Source: Bacteroides congonensis
GTDB taxonomy: Bacteria > Bacteroidota > Bacteroidia > Bacteroidales > Bacteroidaceae
Length of the DNA: 64,000 nt
NCBI RefSeq assembly: GCF_900130125.1
Contig: NZ_FQXY01000009.1
Location: 473,760-537,759, forward strand
Direction of reading: 5' to 3'
A model generated the notes under the pieces. It was given only the letters and a program-made list of their open reading frames with translations, was not told the origin of the DNA and ran no database searches. Numbering within the stretch: the stretch's first letter is position 1; the number at the start of each line of letters is the position of its first letter. Shown piece after piece: positions 1 through 8,092 of this stretch. A program made the translations under genes and the position numbers.

Positions 1-312
1 ATAACGAACCGACGAACTTAGTTTCTCCGTCATGCAATAACTACGATTGATTCCCGCATGGATACGTGCCGTTGTGTAGACCGGAATGTTGAACTTCTCA
101 CCCAAATGACCTACGGCTTTAATATGATCCGCATGATCATGCGTAATAAATACGGCACGGATACTATCCATCAAGATATTGAAATCCTTCAGTGTCTTTT
201 TTATAGTACGGATACCAATTCCAGCATCTATCAGTATTCCATAGGTTTCAGTGCCCAGATAATAACAGTTCCCACTACTGCCACTCGCCAAGCTTATAAA
301 TTTTACTTTCAT
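1..312 (-). CDS. MBL-fold metallo-hydrolase, YycJ/WalJ-like (partial)
   Basis: Reading leftward from the ATG at 312, the first 104 residues are present and the rest lies outside the window. The N-terminus reads MKVKFISLASGSSGNCYYLG, typical of the YycJ/WalJ branch of metallo-beta-lactamase-fold hydrolases, and the metal-binding THDHADH motif is at about residues 57-63. Relatives are cytosolic metal-dependent nucleases or phosphodiesterases; in Firmicutes they are linked to DNA repair and cell-wall signalling. The exact substrate here is inferred only from family. It faces the POT transporter gene tail to head on the same strand, 83 bases beyond that gene's stop. Confidence 0.85.
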   Translation of the reverse strand, partial: MKVKFISLASGSSGNCYYLGTETYGILIDAGIGIRTIKKTLKDFNILMDSIRAVFITHDHADHIKAVGHLGEKFNIPVYTTARIHAGINRSYCMTEKLSSSVRY

Positions 313-395
313 GTTTTATCTTCTTTATTAAAAAATAAAAATGCCGTCAACTTTTACAGCAAAGTGACGGCAAATATACGTAAAAAAGAAGAGAA

Positions 396-1784
396 TTACT
401 GATTAGCCTTCTTCTTTTTGTCGATGGATTCGGTGATTTTTGCAAATAATAGCAGCGCTATAGCGGCAATCAGACCAATTGCAGCAAAGTAATACCATAT
501 ATAATGGGCATTTCCGCTGGCTGCCTCCCATGCTGCACGCGTCTCGAACAAAGCAGGATCCGGACAATATTCAGTCAGCAGGATTCCCGCCAACCCAAAA
601 CCGAAAATAGACGAAAGGAAAGAATGTAAATGACTAAAACCCAGATACATTCCTTCTTCTCCTTTAGGAGCCTGCAAAGAGAAATATTCCAGATAACGCG
701 GCGAGATAAAACACTCGGCAAGTGCCTGCACAACAATACCCGCAACCATCATCAATGTGATATTGCTCATACCTGAAATCAAGTCGTTGCCAAGCAAGTT
801 GCCACATGCCATCAATAAAGCCGAAACAGGAATCAGAAACATTCCTACATTCATTGAAGTGATAGCGCTGCGTTTTGCCATCCAGCGTGTGATAAAACTA
901 ACACAACATACCACCACAAAAGGATTCACATTGGCAATCCATCCCGGTTTTGCCGTTTCGCCGGCCATACGGATCACATACTTGGGCATCGTAGCATAAA
1001 GTTGTTGTTGCACCATCCAGAAGCCTGTGACAATCAATATAAGAATCAGCAAACGCCAGTTCGTTATAATTCTCATAAATCCTTGCCCAATCTCACAAAG
1101 ACTTTTCCCTTCTCCTGCCGTATGAGTAGATTTATAAAGAAGAATAACGGCAAGCAAAGCAATAATAGTCATGGCACCGGAAAAATAATTGATGTAGATA
1201 TACGCCTGTTCACCAATTACATTCCGCAAAGGGTCAATAATTGTCTTACCGGTGAAAGCACCTATATTCACCATCATATAAAAAATAGAATAACCGCGGG
1301 CACGGGTGGCTTCTGTCGTTTCTTTGGCTACAGAAGCGGAAATAATAGATTTAATGAAAGAACCGCCTACCATAAGAATAAACAAGACAGGCACAATCAG
1401 CCAACGGGAACTGCTATCAGGCAAATCGCTAAACTGTGTCGTTGCGCCATAACTTACTAATCCGGCCGCTTCTAATAAAGTAGGCAAGACTCCTAGCCCT
1501 AAATATCCGATAGATAATAAGGAAAATGCTATAATCATTGATTTCCGGAAACCGATTTTGTCGGCATAAGCACCGGAAAAAATAGGAAGCAGATATAATC
1601 CACCGGAAAATAAACCGGAAATCATACTTGCTTCAAAATCATTAAAACCTAAAATAGAGGATAGATAAATAGTGAGAACGATAAAAACGGCATAATACGC
1701 CATACGTTCAAACAGTTCGACTGTGTTGCTGACCCAAAATGCTCTTGTAAAGCCTTTGGCAGCACGCTGAGGGGAATTGTTCAT
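396..1784 (-). CDS. POT/PTR family peptide MFS transporter
   Basis: A 462-residue polytopic membrane protein with about 12 to 14 hydrophobic segments. Near the N-terminus (residues 23-31) it has ELFERMAYY, the ExxER...YY signature of proton-coupled oligopeptide transporters, which use the proton gradient to import di- and tripeptides. The GxYADKIGFRK-type loop at about residues 70-80 fits the MFS loop 2-3 motif. The family and mechanism are well supported; the actual substrate is not visible. It is transcribed away from the HAD gene, and a TATCTTTG box on the minus strand at 1820-1827 is a good promoter candidate. Confidence 0.85.
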   Translation of the reverse strand: MNNSPQRAAKGFTRAFWVSNTVELFERMAYYAVFIVLTIYLSSILGFNDFEASMISGLFSGGLYLLPIFSGAYADKIGFRKSMIIAFSLLSIGYLGLGVLPTLLEAAGLVSYGATTQFSDLPDSSSRWLIVPVLFILMVGGSFIKSIISASVAKETTEATRARGYSIFYMMVNIGAFTGKTIIDPLRNVIGEQAYIYINYFSGAMTIIALLAVILLYKSTHTAGEGKSLCEIGQGFMRIITNWRLLILILIVTGFWMVQQQLYATMPKYVIRMAGETAKPGWIANVNPFVVVCCVSFITRWMAKRSAITSMNVGMFLIPVSALLMACGNLLGNDLISGMSNITLMMVAGIVVQALAECFISPRYLEYFSLQAPKGEEGMYLGFSHLHSFLSSIFGFGLAGILLTEYCPDPALFETRAAWEAASGNAHYIWYYFAAIGLIAAIALLLFAKITESIDKKKKANQ

Positions 1785-1819
1785 GTAGTGATAATTTTTA
1801 TTAAAATGTTAATTTGGAG

Positions 1820-1857
1820 CAAAGATACGTTTTTTTGGCTTACTGTCCGTATCTTTG
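1820..1857. promoter_or_regulatory. Divergent promoter pair (TATCTTTG both strands)
   Basis: TATCTTTG occurs on the minus strand at 1820-1827 (for the POT transporter) and on the plus strand at 1850-1857 (for the HAD gene). Both match the Bacteroides -7 consensus TAnnTTTG. The two boxes are 22 bases apart, so initiation at one could interfere with the other. No convincing TTTG -33 element is present for either. Confidence 0.6.
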
Positions 1858-1884
1858 TCTAAAATTAGGTATTAAAAAAGAACT

Positions 1885-2307
1885 ATGATTATAGCTGTTG
1901 ATTTTGACGGAACGATTGTAGAACATCGTTACCCGCGTATTGGTGAGGAAATTCCATTTGCAGTTGATACGCTGAAGTTATTGCAACAAGAAAAGCACCG
2001 TTTGATATTGTGGAGTGTGCGCGAAGGTTCACTTCTGGATGAAGCTGTCGAATGGTGCAAAGCCAGAGGCTTGGAGTTTTATGCCGTCAATAAGGATTAT
2101 CCTGAAGAGCAAAAAGACCACCAGGGCTTCTCCCGGAAGTTGAAAGCCGACATGTTTATAGACGACCGTAACCTGGGCGGATTGCCGGACTGGGGAGTTA
2201 TCTATGAAATGATAAAAGAGAAAAAGACATTCGCAGATATATACAGCCAAAATGGAGAAGAGGAAAAACCATCTCTGAAAAAGAAAAAAAGATGGCTGCC
2301 CTTTTAG
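1885..2307 (+). CDS. Small HAD-superfamily hydrolase
   Basis: A 140-residue protein with the HAD nucleophile motif at the N-terminus (VDFDGTIVEHRYP), a motif II-like segment ILWSVREG and an acidic motif FIDDRN near residue 92, so a compact cap-less phosphatase fold is likely. From memory it resembles a B. thetaiotaomicron protein of solved structure (BT0820) whose substrate is unknown. The C-terminus is lysine rich. The start is supported by a TATCTTTG promoter 28 bases upstream. It stands alone between divergent and convergent neighbours. Confidence 0.8.
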   Translation: MIIAVDFDGTIVEHRYPRIGEEIPFAVDTLKLLQQEKHRLILWSVREGSLLDEAVEWCKARGLEFYAVNKDYPEEQKDHQGFSRKLKADMFIDDRNLGGLPDWGVIYEMIKEKKTFADIYSQNGEEEKPSLKKKKRWLPF

Positions 2308-2384
2308 GCGCTCAAACAAATGTAAATTTTGCCTATTTAGATTAAAAATGTGACTAAACAGTCGATTTTTGCGACTATTCGGTG

Positions 2385-2392
2385 TATATTTG
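2385..2392 (+). promoter_or_regulatory. TATATTTG promoter box ahead of hairpins
   Basis: TATATTTG matches TAnnTTTG. It lies 78 bases after the HAD stop and has no gene on its strand until the DoxX gene, 540 bases on. A TTTG at 2368-2371 is too close (13 bases) to be an ideal -33 box. Confidence 0.35.
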
Positions 2393-2398
2393 CACACC

Positions 2399-2497
2399 CT
2401 TATTTCTCGTGCCCTTATTAAAGTCACGAGTATTATATGTTTATTTTGAAAATTGTGCACTCTCATCAAGCGTGATTAGAGTGCACATATATTTTTA
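2399..2497 (+). ncRNA. Candidate small RNA with two hairpins
   Basis: Downstream of a TATATTTG box the intergenic sequence can form a 6-bp hairpin, CTCGTG/CACGAG at 2406-2430, and then a 10-bp hairpin, TGTGCACTCT/AGAGTGCACA at 2454-2487, followed by ATATATTTTT. The order promoter, stem-loop, terminator-like stem-loop with a U-rich end is what a short intergenic RNA of roughly 100 nt would show. The second hairpin could instead simply terminate the HAD gene and the convergent 82-residue gene. No RNA family was recognised. Confidence 0.35.
2454..2497 (+). terminator. Hairpin with U-rich tail
   Basis: Ten-base stem (2454-2463 with 2478-2487), 14-base loop, then ATATATTTTT. It lies between convergent genes and could serve the HAD gene or the candidate small RNA. 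Confidence 0.55.
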
Positions 2498-2520
2498 AGC
2501 AATGCCATTCCTGGCTCCTG

Positions 2521-2769
2521 TTATGCTTCTTTATTCTCCCATTTCTCCCGAAACTCCCATAATTGGTCAATAATCGGATGGAATGTTGAATTTTCCCAGT
2601 TCCTGGCAATCATCGCCACCAAAGACTCCAGATACTGTTTACCATCAATAATTGTAGTACACTTATTAAGCTGATATTTTTCAGTCGGATAATTTTTAAT
2701 TTCAATCATCTTTTTTGCCCAGTCCAGCAACTCTTGGACAGAATCATTGTCATAAGTATGTTGTGCCAT
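2521..2769 (-). CDS. Hypothetical 82-residue protein, DUF6965-like
   Basis: A small soluble protein without signal peptide or membrane segment. The pattern of a YP-x-YQL segment, TIIDGKQYLES and a C-terminal PIIDQLWEF resembles, from memory, the small Bacteroides DUF6965 proteins, but the match is loose. A TATCTTTG box on the minus strand (2790-2797) lies just upstream of the ATG, which supports the start and that the gene is expressed. Function unknown. Confidence 0.6.
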   Translation of the reverse strand: MAQHTYDNDSVQELLDWAKKMIEIKNYPTEKYQLNKCTTIIDGKQYLESLVAMIARNWENSTFHPIIDQLWEFREKWENKEA

Positions 2770-2789
2770 ATATCTTTTATATTTTTCGA

Positions 2790-2797
2790 CAAAGATA
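2790..2797 (-). promoter_or_regulatory. TATCTTTG promoter box
   Basis: The minus-strand -7 box is 21 bases upstream of the 82-residue gene. A CTTG at 2819-2822 (minus) is a weak -33 candidate at 21 bases. Confidence 0.55.
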
Positions 2798-2935
2798 CAA
2801 AGTTTATTTATTCACGAACAAGGTTACTTGTTTCTTTTCAATATCAAACATATCCATTTTTATAATCTCCAAAGAACAAAATCAAGATTTTTTATGTTTA
2901 TATAAATAGAGATGAACTAAAAAATAGAACAACTT

Positions 2936-3385
2936 ATGATTTATAATCTTTTATTTCCGACAAAGCCCAATACGACAAAAGCTTCTTTGCTTTTATTGGC
3001 AGTCCGAATTATCTTCGGAATATTATTAATGAACCACGGTATACAAAAATGGAGTAATTTTCAGGAGCTGTCGACAGCCTTTCCCGATCCGTTGGGAATA
3101 GGAAGTCCTATCTCTCTCGGATTAGCTATTTTTGGCGAACTTGTGTGCTCAATGGCATTTATCGTCGGCTTCCTGTACCGGCTAGCAATGATTCCAATGA
3201 TTTTCACTATGATTGTAGCATTCTTTATAGTTCACGCCAATGATGCGTTTGCAGTTAAAGAGATGGCTTTCATCTACTTAGTCGTATTTATTGTCATGTA
3301 TATTGCCGGCCCCGGCAAATTCTCAATTGACCATATAATCGGCTACGAATTGCAACGGCGAAAATCTAAATCATACAAAAAATAG
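2936..3385 (+). CDS. DoxX family membrane protein
   Basis: A 149-residue integral membrane protein with four hydrophobic segments. The start of the DoxX domain is clear: LLAVRIIFGILLMNHGIQKW (about residues 21-40), followed by a GELVCSMAFIVGF segment. DoxX proteins are small quinone-associated or redox-linked membrane proteins; the actual partner is unknown. The C-terminus is basic (RRKSKSYKK), which fits a cytoplasmic tail. It is followed on the same strand by a lipoprotein gene that has its own promoter. Confidence 0.8.
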   Translation: MIYNLLFPTKPNTTKASLLLLAVRIIFGILLMNHGIQKWSNFQELSTAFPDPLGIGSPISLGLAIFGELVCSMAFIVGFLYRLAMIPMIFTMIVAFFIVHANDAFAVKEMAFIYLVVFIVMYIAGPGKFSIDHIIGYELQRRKSKSYKK

Positions 3386-3415
3386 AAATAATAACGTTGA
3401 TTAATTAAAAAATAT

Positions 3416-3423
3416 TATATTTG
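3416..3423 (+). promoter_or_regulatory. TATATTTG promoter box
   Basis: A TAnnTTTG match 57 bases upstream of the DUF3332 lipoprotein start. A TTG at 3397-3399 is a possible -33 element with a short 16-base spacer. Confidence 0.5.
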
Positions 3424-3479
3424 CATACATTTAAAAGAGAATATATAAACATTTTTTATTAATCAAAAACATTTTTGTC

Positions 3480-4031
3480 ATGAAAAGAGGGAAACTGTCT
3501 TTAGTCGCAGTAGTACTTAGCGGCAGCCTATTATTCAGTTCTTGTGTAGGTTCATTTGGTTTATTCAACCGTTTATCTTCCTGGAACCAGTCTGTTGGAA
3601 ACAAATTTGTAAATGAACTTGTATTTTTGGCTTTCAACATTATTCCGGTTTATGGAGTAGCTTATCTGGCTGATGCTTTAGTTATCAACTCTATCGAATT
3701 CTGGAGTGGCTCCAATCCGATGGCTAATGTAGGTGACGTGAAGAAAGTAAAAGGAGAAAACGGCAACTACATGGTAAAAACGCTTGAGAATGGTTATTCT
3801 ATCACTAAAGAAGGTGAAACTGCTTCCATGGATCTGATTTACAACAAAGAAGCCAATACTTGGAATGTTGTAGCAAACGGTGAAAGCACAGAATTGATCA
3901 AGATGAACAATGACGGTACAGCCGATCTGTTCTTACCAAACGGCGAAAAGATGAATGTTACACTGGATGCCCAAGGTATGATGGCAGCCCGTCAGGCTAC
4001 AACAAGCAACCTTATGTTTGCAGCCCGTTAA
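3480..4031 (+). CDS. DUF3332 family lipoprotein
   Basis: A 183-residue protein with a lipoprotein signal: basic MKRGK, hydrophobic run, and LLFSSC as the lipobox (Cys at about 21-22). The mature N-terminal part (FGLFNRLSSWNQSVGNKF, FNIIPVYGVAYLADALVINS) matches the DUF3332 family of bacterial envelope proteins. The C-terminal half is a soluble beta-rich region with repeated NG turns. It is probably anchored in the inner or outer membrane. A perfect rho-independent terminator follows, so it is likely monocistronic. Confidence 0.8.
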   Translation: MKRGKLSLVAVVLSGSLLFSSCVGSFGLFNRLSSWNQSVGNKFVNELVFLAFNIIPVYGVAYLADALVINSIEFWSGSNPMANVGDVKKVKGENGNYMVKTLENGYSITKEGETASMDLIYNKEANTWNVVANGESTELIKMNNDGTADLFLPNGEKMNVTLDAQGMMAARQATTSNLMFAAR

Positions 4032-4053
4032 TAATCAAAAGAAAACAAATATG

Positions 4054-4096
4054 AAGGAGATGGAACCTGTTCAGGTGAGTTTCATCTCCTTTTTTC
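4054..4096 (+). terminator. Rho-independent terminator
   Basis: AAGGAGATG (4054-4062) pairs with CATCTCCTT (4083-4091) and an inner ACCTG/CAGGT stem fits inside the loop. A run of T follows. It ends the DUF3332 gene. Confidence 0.85.
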
Positions 4097-4129
4097 ATTA
4101 TCATTCCCGATTACAAATTTCTTTATCCT

Positions 4130-4582
4130 ATGAACAAGCTACACATATTAATCCTTTCATTCTTATTATTCACATGTTTTTCATGCCAGCAACAAACCCC
4201 GCAAAACCAAATTGAGCAAACAGCCATAGATTTTTGTGAAGCATTTTATAATTTCAATTATCCGGTTGCCAAAGAATGGAGTACTCCTTCTTCCCTGTCC
4301 TACCTTAGCTTTTTGGCATCTAATGTCCGCCAAACTCACCTAGACCAGTTAAAGGCACAAGGAGCCGCTAAAGTTTCAATTGTCTCAAGTGAAATAGATG
4401 CCAACTCCGAGAGAGCAACAGTTGTTTGCCAAATAAAGAATGCATTGATTATCAATCCAATAAATGGGGAAATGAAACAGATAAACGCCCTGCAAGATAC
4501 GCTCGAACTGGTAAGAGAATACAATAAATGGCTAATCAGAAAGGATATCCCACTGCAAAATGGAAAGCAAAATCACGACTAA
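4130..4582 (+). CDS. Hypothetical lipoprotein, NTF2/DUF4878-like
   Basis: A 150-residue protein with a lipoprotein signal (LLFTCFSC, Cys near residue 19). The mature part begins with an EQTAIDFCEAFYNFNYPVAK stretch and ends in a beta strand ELVREYNKWLI, the layout of small NTF2-like DUF4878 lipoproteins that accumulate in Bacteroidetes; this family call is tentative. The 3' end overlaps the 3' end of the convergent TamL gene by 47 bases. Confidence 0.7.
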   Translation: MNKLHILILSFLLFTCFSCQQQTPQNQIEQTAIDFCEAFYNFNYPVAKEWSTPSSLSYLSFLASNVRQTHLDQLKAQGAAKVSIVSSEIDANSERATVVCQIKNALIINPINGEMKQINALQDTLELVREYNKWLIRKDIPLQNGKQNHD

Positions 4583-6845
4583 ACTTAGGATGAATAATAG
4601 GAAAATGCTCTTTTTTTGTTTGGAAGGCCGGATTAACCGCTTTCATACCACCGTCAAAACGAAGGATGAAGAAATCCAAATCAAGCCGTAACCCTAATCC
4701 ATAAGCCACTGCTATCTGCTTATAGAACTTATCAAATTCGAATACGCCACCCGGCTGATTCGCGTAATTCCTGATTGTCCAAATATTGCCTGCATCAACA
4801 AATACCGCTCCCTGGAACTTCCAGAACAATTTACTCCGATATTCAATACTGGCATCCAACTTAATATCACCGGATTGATCCAGCAGATTCCCATTTCCGG
4901 CAAAAGAGCCCGGCCCCAAATCACGTACAGACCAACCACGAACACTATTGGCTCCACCCGAGAAATATTGCTTCTCAAACGGAATTGTTTTCGCATTTCC
5001 ATAAGGAACAGCAATGCCTATACCTGCATGAAACGCAAATGAATTACGACGGTCAATCCTTATATTTTTAGCAAAATCAAATTCCCCTTTCAGATATTGG
5101 GCATAAGGAATACCCAAAATTGCATACTCACCATTACCATTCTTCCGAATACCGGTAGCCTTCGACAAAGCATACATTACATTTCCGGCAGATTCGAAAT
5201 TAAAACGGATAGAATATGAATTGGCAGCGATTGTATTATTAACTATGGATCCGCCCACACTATTATAATTATAGCTATATCCCATATTTATAATCAAGCG
5301 GTTCTGATAATTATACTGGAAAACCTGATTCTGCCCCTTATTTATATAATCCTCTCTGAATTTGTCGGATATACGCGGCAAATAGAGAAAACCGATATTA
5401 ATCAAGTCGATGCGGTGTTGTATCCGCTGACGCTGAGTCCACTTATAGCTCCAATTAGCGGAAGCCATCGTACGCAAAAATTCTGGTCGCAACTGATAAT
5501 TATACTGCAATCCGAACTCCGTAGTAGCCCGGATTTTCCGTTTAAAGTCCGATGAAAGAAAAGGAAACAGGAAGTTAGGAAAATTAATGCTTGTCTCCAC
5601 CCCATATTCCGTATAGTTATTATTCGAATAACCAGCTTGAAGTCCGGAAATCACTTCATAAGCACCACGGAATTTTATCATAAAAGTCTCCGAACCCCGA
5701 AAAAGATTTCGGTTCTGAAAAGAAACGGAAGCTGCCGCCCCCAAGTCTCCGGCAGAGTTTGTCCCTTCCACCTCGAAAGCTACGGATTTATGCTTACTCT
5801 TAGTCAACATCACGTAACAATCGAGTTTTGTCGAATCGCCGATCTGTGTTTCAACAAAACGGATATTTGTATATTTCAAGGCAGACAAACGCCCAAAACT
5901 GGAATACGTCTGCTGCACATCCCGTTCATTATACAAGTCCCCGGAACTGAAACGAAGATTATCCGTCAGCACTTTGGGACGCAAGTAAAGTTTGTCTTTA
6001 TAGTAAATCGGATAGCCTTTATAATGAACAGAGTCATTGATTTCCACACTGCTCATTGCAGATGACTGCAACACATCATAATCCGTAATAAAATTAATCT
6101 TGTTTATCCTGTATTGCTGATGTGCTCTGGCAGAATCGCTTGCATGAACTTTATAGGGTTGCAAATGTTGGATTAAATCCACATTATATGTATTACGGGC
6201 CGTATCAGCGGTATAGCCGATATAATCCTTATTAAATTTATAGTAACCGTTCCGCAGTAACCTGTCCGTGATACGTTGCCTGTCTGCATCCAATACATTG
6301 ACATCAAAATACATCCCTTCTTTCAGCAAATTCCTGGCAGAATCCTGTTTCAGGATACTGGCTATCTTTGGATCGGGTATATCATATTTAATAGACCGGA
6401 CAACGTATGGGCTTCCTGCCGTCACGTCATAATACAACTTTATCTTTTTCTTTTTTATCTTCGTCGAACGCGTCACTGTTGCTGCCATATATCCCATATT
6501 ATGTACAGCCTTCGTGATTTCTTCCTCTGAACGTAGCGCTTCTTCCTCACTATATATCACAGGAGCATCCCCTATCCTTCTCAAAAACTTATTCCCCCAT
6601 TTGGTAGAGTCACGTCCCGAAAGATTATAGACATAAAGCTGCGTCTTTATCAAACTAAACCACTTGGCATTAGGATTCTGGCGCACATACATGCGCAAGG
6701 AAGAAGGGCGGATATTCTTCTGATCCGTACGAATCTTGACTTCATCCAACAAATAAGAACCATCCGGCACAAACTTAGTGGCAGTGCACGAAGCAAGTGA
6801 CAGGACAGCAGCGGAAGTTATCAAAAAAAGAAAATTTCTCCTCAT
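4536..6845 (-). CDS. TamL-like BamA-family outer membrane lipoprotein
   Basis: The 769-residue protein starts best at the ATG at 6845, because this gives a clean lipoprotein signal MRRNFLFLITSAAVLSLASC; the longer reading adds eight Cys/Arg-rich residues before it. POTRA-like repeats follow (about 25-330), then a surface antigen/Omp85 barrel with the conserved SGGANSVRGWSVRDLGPGSF segment near residue 620-645 and a C-terminal aromatic residue (GYPF), the BAM recognition signal. Homologues, TamL in Bacteroidetes, replace TamA in outer-membrane protein insertion with the TamB partner. It is monocistronic and convergent with the small lipoprotein gene. Confidence 0.85.
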   Translation of the reverse strand: MRRNFLFLITSAAVLSLASCTATKFVPDGSYLLDEVKIRTDQKNIRPSSLRMYVRQNPNAKWFSLIKTQLYVYNLSGRDSTKWGNKFLRRIGDAPVIYSEEEALRSEEEITKAVHNMGYMAATVTRSTKIKKKKIKLYYDVTAGSPYVVRSIKYDIPDPKIASILKQDSARNLLKEGMYFDVNVLDADRQRITDRLLRNGYYKFNKDYIGYTADTARNTYNVDLIQHLQPYKVHASDSARAHQQYRINKINFITDYDVLQSSAMSSVEINDSVHYKGYPIYYKDKLYLRPKVLTDNLRFSSGDLYNERDVQQTYSSFGRLSALKYTNIRFVETQIGDSTKLDCYVMLTKSKHKSVAFEVEGTNSAGDLGAAASVSFQNRNLFRGSETFMIKFRGAYEVISGLQAGYSNNNYTEYGVETSINFPNFLFPFLSSDFKRKIRATTEFGLQYNYQLRPEFLRTMASANWSYKWTQRQRIQHRIDLINIGFLYLPRISDKFREDYINKGQNQVFQYNYQNRLIINMGYSYNYNSVGGSIVNNTIAANSYSIRFNFESAGNVMYALSKATGIRKNGNGEYAILGIPYAQYLKGEFDFAKNIRIDRRNSFAFHAGIGIAVPYGNAKTIPFEKQYFSGGANSVRGWSVRDLGPGSFAGNGNLLDQSGDIKLDASIEYRSKLFWKFQGAVFVDAGNIWTIRNYANQPGGVFEFDKFYKQIAVAYGLGLRLDLDFFILRFDGGMKAVNPAFQTKKEHFPIIHPKFSRDFAFHFAVGYPF

Positions 6846-6988
6846 ACGGTTTCTACATCGATAGCACAAAAAATGCGATTACAAAGATAAATTATATTTT
6901 CCGATGGGGAAAATAAATTAAGAAAAAGAGGGGAAAGTAAGGGTAGATTGGAAATATCTTTATAGCTTTGCAAAAGAATATCAAATAT

Positions 6989-7753
6989 ATGGCATCATTA
7001 AGTAAAAACAAAATAAAGTATATCCACTCGCTGGAACAGAAGAAAATACGTAGAGAAGAACGGGTATTTCTTGCCGAAGGCCCCAAACTGACAGGCGATT
7101 TACTTGAACATTTTCCTTGTCGTTTTTTGGCCGCCACTTCCGTATGGCTTCAAAAGCATCCGGATATTCATGCAGGTGAAATCGCAGAAGTTTCACAGGA
7201 AGAACTCTCACGAGCCAGTTTGCTGAAAACTCCCCAACAGGTACTCGCTGTTTTTGAACAGCCCCACTATATTTTAAATCCGGAAGTTGTACACCAGTCC
7301 CTTTGCCTGGCACTGGACGACGTTCAGGATCCCGGAAATTTGGGGACTATCATCCGATTAGCCGATTGGTTCGGTATCGAGCATATTATCTGCTCACAGA
7401 ATACGGTAGACGTATATAACCCAAAAACCGTACAAGCCACCATGGGTGGAATCGCGCGGGTAAAGGTGCATTATACTTCCCTACCCGATTTTATTCGTTC
7501 ACTTGGAGATGCTCCGGTATTCGGTACTTTCCTGGATGGAAAAAACATGTACGAGCAGCCATTATCCGCCACCGGATTGATCGTTATGGGAAATGAAGGA
7601 AACGGAATAGGAAAAGAGGTGGAAACGCTAATCAATAGAAAACTTTATATTCCCAATTATCCGCAGGGGCAGGAAACTTCCGAATCACTCAATGTAGCCA
7701 TCGCTACCGCAGTAATCTGTGCCGAGTTCCGTCGACAGGCTGCATGGAAATAA
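6989..7753 (+). CDS. TrmH/SpoU family RNA 2'-O-methyltransferase
   Basis: A 254-residue enzyme that transfers a methyl group from SAM to a ribose in rRNA or tRNA. The three SPOUT motifs are present: DDVQDPGNLGTIIRLADWFG (motif 1), VMGNEGNGIGKEV (motif 2) and SESLNVAIATAV (motif 3), preceded by an N-terminal RNA-binding domain (EQKKIRREERVFLAEGPK). The ATG at 6989 is preferred over a TTG 21 bases upstream because homologues begin with this MASLSKNKIK-type start. The exact target nucleotide is unknown. The end overlaps the next convergent gene by 50 bases. Confidence 0.85.
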   Translation: MASLSKNKIKYIHSLEQKKIRREERVFLAEGPKLTGDLLEHFPCRFLAATSVWLQKHPDIHAGEIAEVSQEELSRASLLKTPQQVLAVFEQPHYILNPEVVHQSLCLALDDVQDPGNLGTIIRLADWFGIEHIICSQNTVDVYNPKTVQATMGGIARVKVHYTSLPDFIRSLGDAPVFGTFLDGKNMYEQPLSATGLIVMGNEGNGIGKEVETLINRKLYIPNYPQGQETSESLNVAIATAVICAEFRRQAAWK

Positions 7754-8087
7754 AATCAAAGGGATAGAACAAATAAGGAAGCAAGGCTTCCCCTCTCCTC
7801 TCCATTTCATGCAAATGTTCATTCAAACTATTTATCAGGCACGGATTACGCGGATTACACGGTTTAAAATATGAGAAAACCGTGTAATCCGCGTAATCCG
7901 TGCCTGAAAGATTATACTGACGTGCAGAAAGCAGTACAATAACTCCCGGCATCCATTCAACCGACTCTATTTCTTCAGTCAATGGGAATATACCTTGCGC
8001 AATTCCTTCGTCATTAATCTCCACCACCTGCTGTTTCATAAATCCCACATCAGGTATCAGTAAATAATGCGATGCAAATCGTTTCAT
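7704..8087 (-). CDS. Conserved hypothetical protein interrupted by an in-frame palindrome
   Basis: A 127-residue protein of unknown function, last gene of the leftward ileS run, 5 bases after the DUF4296 gene. Residues about 61-84 (SGTDYADY through NPRNPCLI) are encoded entirely by a 73-bp perfect inverted repeat at 7835-7907. The flanking parts (MKRFASHYLLIPDVGFMKQQ, and LNEHLHEMERRGEALL to the end) look like one ordinary protein, so the palindrome appears to be an insertion that kept the frame open. No signal peptide or membrane segment is visible. Confidence 0.6.
   Translation of the reverse strand: MKRFASHYLLIPDVGFMKQQVVEINDEGIAQGIFPLTEEIESVEWMPGVIVLLSARQYNLSGTDYADYTVFSYFKPCNPRNPCLINSLNEHLHEMERRGEALLPYLFYPFDFISMQPVDGTRHRLLR
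7835..7907. repeat. 73-bp perfect inverted repeat inside a gene
   Basis: The 31-base arms (7835-7865 and 7877-7907) are perfectly complementary, with an 11-base loop. Each arm contains the repeated unit CGGATTACG/CGGATTACA. Similar CACGGATTACACGG repeats are, from memory, scattered in Bacteroides genomes, so this is probably a REP/MITE-like element. Confidence 0.9.
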
Positions 8088-8092
8088 AATGC

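Noticed and set aside
1..402. Plus-strand 114-codon frame at 58-402
   Set aside because: It overlaps the minus-strand MBL-fold gene, which has the THDHADH motif; the plus-strand translation has no features.
6968..6988. Upstream TTG start for the TrmH-type gene
   Set aside because: The seven extra residues do not look like the family's N-terminus and the ATG at 6989 matches the usual start.
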